Shown here: one piece after another, positions 1-6,693 of the stretch
Position numbering within the stretch: position 1 is the stretch's first letter
Layout: every line of letters begins with the position of its first letter
NCBI GenBank assembly: GCA_016873195.1
Contig: VGXW01000010.1
Location: 1 to 37,558, forward strand
Origin: Planctomycetota bacterium
GTDB lineage: Bacteria > Planctomycetota > UBA1135 > UBA2386
Direction: 5' to 3'
Length of the DNA stretch: 37,558 nucleotides
Program-made: the position numbers and the translations under genes
Notes under the pieces: generated by a model
Told to the model about the DNA's origin: nothing
What the model saw: only the letters and a program-made list of their open reading frames with translations
Database searches by the model: none

Positions 1-1
1 G

Positions 2-2914
2 CTCACCCTCACCCTGTGGCCCGAGGAACCGCCGGTCCCGACGCCCGCACTGCTCGCGCCCGACGCCCCGCCAGCCGCCCCGCTAGCCGCCGCAGCCGCC
101 GCCGTCTCCGCGCCCGGCGAACGCGCGCCCGAAGCCAGCGACCGCGCCGCGGTCGACCCCGCCGACGCAGACCTCACGGCACTGCGCGCGGCGACCGACA
201 CGGGCTACACGGGCCGCGTGGTCACCGCCGCGGGCGAACCGGTCGCCGGCATCACCGTGCACCTGCTGCGGCTGTCGGCGGACGCGGCCTTGCCGCTCGA
301 CCTCGACCTGTTCGCGAAGGCACCGACGATGCTCGACCTCGTGGTCGCGCAGGACACGACCGGCGCCGAGGGCCGCTTCACGCTGCTCGGCGCAGCACCG
401 CGCGGCTGGTGCGGTCTGCGGCTCGCGTTCGCGGACGTCGCCGAAGCACCGCCGCGCTTCCGCTCCGGCCAGGGCACGTTCGTGCCGGTCCAGCACGCGC
501 CGGCACCGGGCGAAGTGGTCGACCTCGGCGACGTGAAGCTCAAGACGGGCGGCGCGCTGCAGGGCAGGGTCACCGGCAGCGACGGTCCGATCGCAGGAGC
601 GCAGGTGCGCGCGGCGCGGTTGCCGCCGCTGCCGTTCGCCGTGGTGCCGATCGAACGCTGGCGGCCCGACGGCGCCCTGCTGGTGACCGTCGCCGGGCAG
701 CAGCGCGTGCTGCAGTTCCCCGCGTGGGTCGAGCGCGCCTACGAGCAGCTGCCGATCGCGCGGGCGACGACCGGCGCGGACGGGACGTTCACCGTGCACG
801 GCGTCGATCCCGGCGAAGTCGTCGTCGCGGTGAACGCGCCGGCGCACGCGAGCCTGCTGCGGCAGAGCGTGCGCGTCGACGCGGGGGCCGTGACCAGCCT
901 CGGCGACCTGGCCCTCGCCGACGGAGCGAGTCCGACCGTGCTCGTCGTCGACCGCGCCGGCCAGCCCGTCGCCGGTGCCGAAGTGTTCGTCGCGCCGTGC
1001 AGCGTCGGCGTGCCGGTGCACCTCGGCGAGCCCGCGGGCACCACCGGCACGGACGGCAAGGTGCAGCTCGACGGGCTGCCGAACGGGCGCGCGCTCGCGG
1101 CCGCGCGACTGCCACCCGATGGCGCCTTCCACCTGTCGGAACCCGGCCCCGCGGACGGCACGCTGCGCGTCGTGGTGCCCGGGCGGCACGCGCTGCTGCT
1201 CGCGGTGCAGGACGGCGCGGGCAAGGCGCTCGCCGACGTGCGCGTGCGCGCGGTCACCGGCGTCGCGAAGGCGGGCGCCGTCGAGTTCGCTCTGTTCGGC
1301 TTCGGCCAGACCGCCGACCTCGGCCGCCGCGTGCAGGTGCTCGACGACCACCGCATCCGCGTCGCCAACCTCGACGACGGTTTCTGGACGTTCCTCGTGG
1401 CCGCGCCGGGCTTCGCGCCGCAGTCGCTCGACGTCGAACTGCGCGAGGACCTCGAACGAACGATCACCCTGCGCCCCGCGCGGTCGCTGCGCGTGCGCAC
1501 GATCGACGCCGCGGGCGAACCGGTCGCGCACGCGACGCTGCACCTGCAGCCGCGCGGCGGTTCGCGCGCCGGACGCATCGTCGAGATCCCGCTCGCCGCC
1601 GGCCGCACCGGCGCCGACGGCTGGTGCACGATCGCGAACCTGCCGACCGAGGAGGGCACGCTCACGGCCATCCACCCGCGGCACGGCCAGGTGCACGCGG
1701 ACGTGAAGGGCAACCCCGGCGAACTCGTGCTGCAGTTCGCCGACGCGGCGGCGATCCGCGGGGTTCTGACCGACGGCGGCCGGCCACCCGCGCCGGGGCG
1801 CTGGGTGCTCGTGCTCGAGCGGCGCTACGGCGACGGCCCCGGCCAGCAGCGCGGCGCCTTGCCCGATCTGCCGCAGCTCGCGCTGCCGGACCTCGAGGGC
1901 GAGTTCACGTTCCCCGCGTTGCAGCCGGGCCGCTACCGCGTGACCGCGCAGGACGCGATGACCGACATCGGCACGGTCGCCGGCATCGTGCAGTACGCGG
2001 CGCGCCGCGAGCAGATCCTGCCGTGGAACAAGGCCGAGGTGGACCTGCACGGCGGCGAGACGGCCGAGGTCAAGCTCGACGCGATCCTCGACGCTGCGCC
2101 GTGGTCGGGGCCCGGTGCGCCGGTGCGAGGCACGGTGACGGTGAACGGCGTGCCCGCAGCGGGTTCGCTCGTGGTCGGTTCCTCGAAGCAGCCGAACCGC
2201 AACGTCACGAGCCGCGTCGACCGCGGCGGCGGCTTCGACCTCGGCCGCGTGCCGGCGGGAGCGCTGCGCGTCGTCGTGGTGCCCAACGAGGTCGCCGAGA
2301 GCCGGCTCAAGGAGAACCTGTTCACCCACCACTACGCCAGGGACCTGCAGGTGCAGGACGGGCAGCCGCTCGAGCTGCGCGTGGACATCGAGACGGGGGG
2401 CGTGTTCGGCGAGGTGCGCGACCGCGACGGCGCGCCGATCGACGACTGCCGCGTGGTGCTGTTCGACCGCGGCGGTGCCGGCAAGTCGAGCTCGCTGCGC
2501 GTCGAGCGCAGCGACGGCCGCGGCGCGTTCGTGTTCCGCGACATCCCGGCGGGCGCCTATGAACTGCGCGCGGAGAAGCCGGGGCGCGGCAAGGTCTGGC
2601 GGGCGGGCGTCGCGGTGCCGGCGCACGGCGAGGCGGGGCCGATCGCTGTGGTGCTCGTGCCGCTGGTGGCGGTGTCGGGCCGGATCGAGACGGCGCCGGG
2701 AACGCGCGCGGACGTGCAGCTGGTGCCGGTGGCGGGCGGCGATCCGTATCGCGCGACGAGCGAGCCGGGCGGTGGGTTCAAGATCGGCGACGTGCCGATC
2801 GGCAGCTACCGCGTGCAGGTGCGGGTGCCGGTGCGGGCACCGTGGCGGCCGGCGGGGGAACTCGTGGTGGTGGAGCCGGCGACGAAGGACGTGGTGCTGC
2901 GGGCAGAGGGGTGA
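2..2914 (+). CDS. Large surface/exported protein with repeated carboxypeptidase-regulatory-like (Ig-fold) domains, 5' end missing
   Basis: The frame is open from the left edge to the TGA at 2912, so the true start lies outside the window; the internal GTG at 218 is probably not the start. The first visible residues are hydrophobic, followed by an Ala/Pro-rich linker, as after a signal or anchor segment. The rest is a chain of about nine related modules, each opening with a strand, a turn and a Gly-x-Pro-Val/Ile-Ala-Gly type motif (for example AGEPVAG, DGPIAGA, AGQPVAGAEV, AGEPVAHA, DGAPIDD). This is typical of CarboxypepD_reg/transthyretin-like beta sandwiches. Such proteins usually act outside the cytoplasm as structural or adhesive scaffolds. 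I see no catalytic motif. It ends 10 bp from the convergent selenoprotein gene. The domain class is fairly sure; its role is unknown. Confidence 0.8.
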   Translation, partial: LTLTLWPEEPPVPTPALLAPDAPPAAPLAAAAAAVSAPGERAPEASDRAAVDPADADLTALRAATDTGYTGRVVTAAGEPVAGITVHLLRLSADAALPLDLDLFAKAPTMLDLVVAQDTTGAEGRFTLLGAAPRGWCGLRLAFADVAEAPPRFRSGQGTFVPVQHAPAPGEVVDLGDVKLKTGGALQGRVTGSDGPIAGAQVRAARLPPLPFAVVPIERWRPDGALLVTVAGQQRVLQFPAWVERAYEQLPIARATTGADGTFTVHGVDPGEVVVAVNAPAHASLLRQSVRVDAGAVTSLGDLALADGASPTVLVVDRAGQPVAGAEVFVAPCSVGVPVHLGEPAGTTGTDGKVQLDGLPNGRALAAARLPPDGAFHLSEPGPADGTLRVVVPGRHALLLAVQDGAGKALADVRVRAVTGVAKAGAVEFALFGFGQTADLGRRVQVLDDHRIRVANLDDGFWTFLVAAPGFAPQSLDVELREDLERTITLRPARSLRVRTIDAAGEPVAHATLHLQPRGGSRAGRIVEIPLAAGRTGADGWCTIANLPTEEGTLTAIHPRHGQVHADVKGNPGELVLQFADAAAIRGVLTDGGRPPAPGRWVLVLERRYGDGPGQQRGALPDLPQLALPDLEGEFTFPALQPGRYRVTAQDAMTDIGTVAGIVQYAARREQILPWNKAEVDLHGGETAEVKLDAILDAAPWSGPGAPVRGTVTVNGVPAAGSLVVGSSKQPNRNVTSRVDRGGGFDLGRVPAGALRVVVVPNEVAESRLKENLFTHHYARDLQVQDGQPLELRVDIETGGVFGEVRDRDGAPIDDCRVVLFDRGGAGKSSSLRVERSDGRGAFVFRDIPAGAYELRAEKPGRGKVWRAGVAVPAHGEAGPIAVVLVPLVAVSGRIETAPGTRADVQLVPVAGGDPYRATSEPGGGFKIGDVPIGSYRVQVRVPVRAPWRPAGELVVVEPATKDVVLRAEG

Positions 2915-2924
2915 CGGCGCGCGT

Positions 2925-3842
2925 TCAGTCCTTGCGCGGCAGTCCTGGCCCCGGCGCGGGTTCCTTGCCGGCGGGCTGCTGCGTCTGGTCGCCCGGCTTC
3001 GCGGTCGCCGCTGCCTTCGCCGCTGCCTTCGCCGCCGCTTTCGCCGCGACGATCGCCTTCTCCCATGCATCGGGATCGAACCCGCGCGGGCCCTGCGCGC
3101 CCGCGTAGACGACCTTGCCGTCGCTGCCGATCACGTAGAGGCGGTCCGGCCAGCCGCCGTAGGCCTTGCCCACCTTGTCGTCGACGCCGTCGATCAGCGC
3201 GGGCATCGGCAGATCCAACTCGTCGACGCACGTGTGCGCGACCTCGGCCCGTTCGCCGTCGTCGATCGGATCCTCGACGAGCCCGTGATTGCCGGGCATC
3301 GGGCTGTCGAGCGCATGCGCCTCGCGGATGTAGACGAGGAACACCGCGACGTCGCTGCTGTGCGCGCGGTGGATCTCGCGCAGCCGACCGGCCGCGCTGC
3401 GGAACGGGGGTCAGGTGTAGCTGCCGAAGATCAGCGCGACCGGTCGGTCGCCGCGGAACGACGACAGCTTCACCGTGGTCCCCTTCATGCCGAGCATCGG
3501 CAACTCGAAGTCGGGGGCGAGGTCGCCGGGCTGCGGCAGCTTCGCGGCGCGGTTGCCGGCCGCGGGCGGGGAAACGCGCGGTGCAGGCGGCCGTGCAGGC
3601 GGCCGTGCGGGCGGGGCGCGCGCCGGATCGAAGTCGGTCGCGTCGATCACACCGTTGCCGTCGCGATCGAGATTCCGGAAGGCCGCGTCGCCACGCGGAT
3701 ACTCGGCCTTCTGGATCCTGCCGTCGTGGTCCTTGTCGTACTGCTGCAGCAGCTTCTGCAGCGCTTCGCGCGCGGGGCGCTGCTGCGCCGGCAGCGGGCC
3801 GAGGCAGAGCAACGAGAGGAACGCACAGCGAAGCACGGTCAT
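2925..3842 (-). CDS. Exported EF-hand / iodothyronine deiodinase-like thioredoxin-fold selenoprotein (in-frame UGA read as Sec144)
   Basis: Read through the TGA at 3411-3413, the frame gives 305 residues. Residues 1-19 are a signal peptide (cleavage LPA|QQ). Two EF-hand loops follow: D36-x-D38-x-D40-G to E47, and D59-x-D61-x-N63-G to D70. A Pro-rich linker comes next, then a thioredoxin-fold domain from about residue 100. The TGA falls in FGSYT-U-PPFR, exactly the catalytic selenocysteine site of iodothyronine deiodinases. Family hallmarks continue after it: FLVYIREAHALD, then PDRLYVI and GPRGF near the C-terminus. The tail is a KAAA repeat. Read as two genes, the downstream half would start at an internal GTG (3344) and lose the active site. 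A SECIS-like hairpin follows the TGA. The protein is probably a periplasmic redox or reductive dehalogenation enzyme; the substrate is unknown. A Cys-to-stop mutation is the alternative reading. Confidence 0.85.
3007..3042 (-). repeat. 12-nt tandem repeat coding KAAA units
   Basis: Two exact copies and one diverged copy of the 12-nt unit gccgctgccttc lie in the 3' end of the selenoprotein gene. On the minus strand they encode Lys-Ala-Ala-Ala repeats, probably an alpha-helical C-terminal tail. In-frame unit length suggests growth by slippage. Confidence 0.75.
3379..3401 (-). promoter_or_regulatory. Candidate bacterial SECIS hairpin
   Basis: On the minus strand, 9 nt after the in-frame TGA, CGCAGC (3401-3396) can pair with GCTGCG (3384-3379), closing an 11-nt loop (3395-3385) that contains GGUC. 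This position, within about 40 nt of UGA and inside the coding region, and the G/U-containing apical loop fit what is known of bacterial SECIS elements recognised by SelB. Stems arise easily in such GC-rich DNA, so the structure supports the Sec reading but does not prove it. Confidence 0.5.
3581..3616 (-). repeat. 12-nt tandem repeat coding the Ala-Arg-Pro-Pro linker
   Basis: Two exact copies and one 10/12 copy of gtgcaggcggcc encode repeated ARPP on the minus strand. This forms the flexible linker between the EF-hand pair and the deiodinase-like domain. Confidence 0.75.
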
Positions 3843-4008
3843 GCGGGTCGGTGGCCTGGGACGCGGTTGTGTGGATCATCGACCGGCTCCGGCCTGCGCG
3901 TCCACCCCCGCGCGGCCCGCAGCCTCGCGCCCGCCGCGCTTGACCGCGCCCGGCAGCAGCACGAGCATCGGCCCGCGATCCTCCATCCGCCCCCACCCGA
4001 GGTGCCCC

Positions 4009-5040
4009 ATGCGAATCCCGCCCGCTCTGTTCGCCGTGCTCGCCGCGCCCTTGCTGCTGCCGCTGCCTGCCCAGGATCCCAAGAACCTCGAGGCGCGCCT
4101 CGAAGCGCTCGAGAAGAAGCTCGAGACCCTGACCTACGACGTCGACACCGTGCGCAAGGCGGCCGACGACAGTCTGTGGTGGCTGCGCCTGTCCGACGTC
4201 GCGGTGGTCGACAAGGTGCTGCTGGTCGGCCCGCCCGACCCCAATGCCACGGAGCGCTACGGCATCGCGAACGCGCGGCACCCGCAGCGCTTCCATCAGT
4301 ACGTCTTCGTGCCCAGACAACTCGACCGCGCGCGGAAGCACCCGGCGATCGTGCTGCCGCACGGCGGCGTGCACGGCGACTTCGGCACCTACCACGTGCA
4401 CCTCGTGCGCGAGATGGTCGAACGCGGCTACGTCGTGCTGGCCCCCGACTACCGCGGCTCGACCGGCTACGGCAAGGCCATGAAGGAGGCCATCGACTAC
4501 GGCGGGCTCGAGGTCGACGACGTCGTCGCCGGCCGCGACTGGGCGGTCGAGGAACTCGGCGTCGTCGACGGCAAGCGCGTCGGCATCGTCGGCTGGAGCC
4601 ACGGGGGCCTCATTGCGCTGTTCGGCGCCTTCGACCACCCCGACAAGTTCGCGTGCGCCTATGCGGGCGTGCCGGTGTCGGATCTGCTGACGCGGTTCGG
4701 CTATCACGAGGAGAGTTACAAGAAGTTGTTCACGGCGCCCTACCACGTCGGCAAGGAGCCAGTCGCCGCGGTCGACGAGTACCGCCGGCGCAGCCCGATC
4801 TGGCACGTGGGCAAGCTCGGCATCCCGCTGATGGTCACGTCCTCGACGAACGACCGCGACGTCAACGTCGTCGAGGTCGAGCAGCTCGTCGTGCACCTGA
4901 AGGCGGCGGGCAAGACGTTCGAGCACAAGATCTACACCGACGCGCCGGGCGGGCACTCGTTCGACCGGCTCGACACGACGTTCGCGCGGAAAAAGCGCAA
5001 GGACCTGTACGCGTTCCTCGACAAGCACCTGAAGCTGTAG
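4009..5040 (+). CDS. Exported S9-type (prolyl oligopeptidase family) alpha/beta hydrolase
   Basis: 343 residues. A signal peptide (residues 1-21, cleavage LPA|QD) is followed by a short coiled-coil-like stretch (about 26-45). The alpha/beta-hydrolase core begins with HPAIVLPHGGVHG and DYRGSTGYG, typical of the S9 peptidase/dienelactone hydrolase fold. The nucleophile elbow is GWSHGG with Ser197. The acid is probably the Asp in TNDRDVNV and the base His in GGHSFD. The S9 beta-propeller domain is absent, so the protein is only the catalytic half. This favours a small-molecule esterase or small-peptide hydrolase acting outside the cytoplasm. The ATG at 4009 is chosen because it gives a complete signal peptide. 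The 166-bp gap to the divergent selenoprotein gene holds nothing I recognise. Confidence 0.85.
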   Translation: MRIPPALFAVLAAPLLLPLPAQDPKNLEARLEALEKKLETLTYDVDTVRKAADDSLWWLRLSDVAVVDKVLLVGPPDPNATERYGIANARHPQRFHQYVFVPRQLDRARKHPAIVLPHGGVHGDFGTYHVHLVREMVERGYVVLAPDYRGSTGYGKAMKEAIDYGGLEVDDVVAGRDWAVEELGVVDGKRVGIVGWSHGGLIALFGAFDHPDKFACAYAGVPVSDLLTRFGYHEESYKKLFTAPYHVGKEPVAAVDEYRRRSPIWHVGKLGIPLMVTSSTNDRDVNVVEVEQLVVHLKAAGKTFEHKIYTDAPGGHSFDRLDTTFARKKRKDLYAFLDKHLKL

Positions 5041-5075
5041 CCGGCGCGCCGGCCGGCACTCTGCACGCACCAGCC

Positions 5076-5882
5076 ATGGGTCTCGCGGAACTCGCTCGGC
5101 ACACCCTCGCGATCGTCGACTCCGGCGGCTACGACGGCCCCGCCGGCCGCGTCGAGTTCGGGCCCGCGGTGCGCGCGGCGATTGACGGCACGCGCACGAT
5201 CACACCCGCGGCAGCTGCGGCGCTGGCCGGTGCCCCGCCGCGCGACCTCGGCGCGCCCCCATGCATCGAGGTCACCGACGAGAGCACCGCAGCGGCCGGC
5301 CGGCGGCTGCTGGCCTCTGGCCCCGTGACCGTGCTGAACTTCGCTTCCGCGCGGCGGATCGGCGGCGGGTTCCTCGGCGGCGCCCAGGCCCAGGAGGAGG
5401 CGTTGTGCCGCGTCTCGGCGCTCTACCGCTGTCTCGAGACGGCCGGGGCCTACTACGCGGCGAATCGGGCCCACGGCGACGCGCTCTACACCGACCACGC
5501 CATCTGGTCGCCGGACGTGCCGTTCTTCCGCGGCGAGGATCTCGGGCTCCTCTCCGAACCGTTCTCGCTGTCGGTCCTGACGTCGCCCGCGCCGAATACG
5601 AACGCCGTACACGGCGCCGCCGTCGAGGCACTCGTCGCCACGTTCCACCGGCGCGCGGCGCAGGTGATCGCGATCGCGGCCGCGGAACCGCCGCGCCAGC
5701 TCGTGCTCGGCGCGTGGGGCTGTGGCGCGTTCGGCGGCGACCCGGCGCTGGCGGCCGACGCGTTCGGCGCGGCGCTCGACGCCGGCTTCGGCCGGGCCTT
5801 CGTGCGCGTGGTGTTCGCGGTGCTGGTCCGGTCGCGGATCGGCGAACGGAACCTCGCCGCGTTCCGCGCACGGTTCGGCTGA
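5076..5882 (+). CDS. Microbial-type poly(ADP-ribose) glycohydrolase-like protein (TIGR02452/DUF2263 family)
   Basis: 268 residues with no signal peptide, so cytoplasmic. The macrodomain-like core has the PARG signature GGG-x(n)-QEE: glycines 96-98 in IGGGFLGG, then Gln106-Glu107-Glu108, where the second Glu is the expected catalytic acid. Other family landmarks are VTVLNFASA before the loop, a TSPAPNTNAV segment, and LVLGAWGCGAFGGDP near the end. Family members remove ADP-ribose from proteins or poly(ADP-ribose). The gene starts 35 bp after the hydrolase gene and lies 76 bp before a toxin-antitoxin pair with its own promoter, so a functional link to that pair is only possible. Family confidence is high; the physiological substrate is unknown. 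Confidence 0.88.
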   Translation: MGLAELARHTLAIVDSGGYDGPAGRVEFGPAVRAAIDGTRTITPAAAAALAGAPPRDLGAPPCIEVTDESTAAAGRRLLASGPVTVLNFASARRIGGGFLGGAQAQEEALCRVSALYRCLETAGAYYAANRAHGDALYTDHAIWSPDVPFFRGEDLGLLSEPFSLSVLTSPAPNTNAVHGAAVEALVATFHRRAAQVIAIAAAEPPRQLVLGAWGCGAFGGDPALAADAFGAALDAGFGRAFVRVVFAVLVRSRIGERNLAAFRARFG

Positions 5883-5926
5883 TCCCGCGCGGCGCCACGG
5901 GGCCGGACTGCGCAGGCGCCGCGCGT

Positions 5927-5943
5927 TATAACCATGTTATACT
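5927..5943 (+). promoter_or_regulatory. Palindromic operator overlapping the -10 box of the toxin-antitoxin operon
   Basis: TATAAC (5927-5932), a 3-nt spacer, then GTTATA (5936-5941) form a perfect inverted repeat overlapping TATACT (5938-5943), a good -10 hexamer, 15 nt before the antitoxin ATG. It is the most AT-rich spot for several kilobases. AbrB/MazE antitoxins normally repress their own promoter through such sites, so this is the likely autoregulatory operator. Confidence 0.65.
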
Positions 5944-5958
5944 GACGAACGACGCACC

Positions 5959-6195
5959 ATGACCGCCACCGAACTGACCCTGCGCCGCATCGGCAACTCC
6001 CTGGGCGTCATCCTGCCCGCCGAGCTGCTGGCCGAACTCGGCATCGCGAAGGAGGGCGACAAACTGCTGTTGACCAGCGGCGCCGATGGCGAACTGCGGC
6101 TGCGCGTCGCCGACGAGGGCTTCCAGCAGAAGCTCGCCGCGCTGCGCGACACGATGCAGCGCTACAAGAACGCACTGCGCGAGCTCGCGAAATGA
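5959..6195 (+). CDS. AbrB/MazE-family antitoxin
   Basis: 78 residues. The N-terminal half is a SpoVT/AbrB swapped-hairpin DNA-binding domain: LRRIGNSLGVILPAELLAELG, then EGDKLLL. The C-terminal half is a charged helix (about residues 55-78) that probably wraps the toxin. The protein should neutralise the downstream Doc-like toxin and repress the operon through the palindrome just upstream. Its stop overlaps the toxin start (ATGA, 6192-6195), giving translational coupling. The start at 5959 fits the domain beginning and the promoter position. Confidence 0.9.
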   Translation: MTATELTLRRIGNSLGVILPAELLAELGIAKEGDKLLLTSGADGELRLRVADEGFQQKLAALRDTMQRYKNALRELAK

Positions 6196-6617
6196 AGCGC
6201 GAGCCGACCTGGCTCGACGCGGCGGACCTGCGTGTCTTCCACGCTTACTTGATCGCCGGTTTCGGCGGCGCGCACGGCGTGCGCGACGAGGGCCTGCTCG
6301 AGTCCGCGGTCGCCCGGCCGCGCCACCGGTGGGCCTACGCCGAGGTGGACCTATGCGAACTGGCGGCGATCTACGCGCACGGCATCGCCAGGAACCACCC
6401 GTTCGTCGACGGCAACAAGCGGTGCGCGTTCACCGCCGCGCGGGTCTTCCTGCAGGTCAACGGCATGGTGCTGGACGCGCCGGAGGCGGAAGCGGTGGTC
6501 ATGACCGAGGGGCTGGCGGCCGGCGAGGTCGACGCGGAGCTGTTCGCCGCCTGGCTGCGCAAGCACGCGGCGCGCCGCCGCCGTCGCGCCGCACAGCTGC
6601 GGCGCCGCAAGCGCTGA
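6192..6617 (+). CDS. doc: Doc (death-on-curing) family Fic-fold toxin
   Basis: 141 residues. The Fic/Doc catalytic motif is HPFVDGNKR with His69, preceded by a helix with AAIYAHGIARN. The early segment VFHAYLIAGFGGAHGVRDEGLLESAVARP is the usual N-terminus of chromosomal Doc proteins. Phage P1 Doc phosphorylates EF-Tu and stops translation; this homologue keeps the catalytic His, Asn and Lys, so it is probably active. Its antitoxin is AbrB/MazE-like, not Phd, a combination known for chromosomal Doc loci. The last 15 residues are an Arg-rich tail, possibly for nucleic acid or ribosome contact. It converges on the symporter gene across a 76-bp GC-rich gap with no clear terminator. Confidence 0.88.
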   Translation: MKREPTWLDAADLRVFHAYLIAGFGGAHGVRDEGLLESAVARPRHRWAYAEVDLCELAAIYAHGIARNHPFVDGNKRCAFTAARVFLQVNGMVLDAPEAEAVVMTEGLAAGEVDAELFAAWLRKHAARRRRRAAQLRRRKR

Positions 6618-6693
6618 CCGCGATCGCCGCCGGGCCGCCAGGCCGCCCGCCACCCGCTGGGCTCCTGTGCGCAGGCCGCGCCGCGCGGACGCG

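Noticed and set aside
83-3070. Long minus-strand reading frame covering the Ig-repeat gene
   Set aside because: It is Arg/His/Ala-rich without domain motifs and lies antisense to a repeat protein with clear family structure; such frames are common by chance in this GC-rich DNA.
3345-3413. Splitting the selenoprotein locus into two genes
   Set aside because: The region between the TGA and the apparent second start continues the deiodinase motif in the same frame, so a Sec codon explains it better than two genes or a pseudogene.
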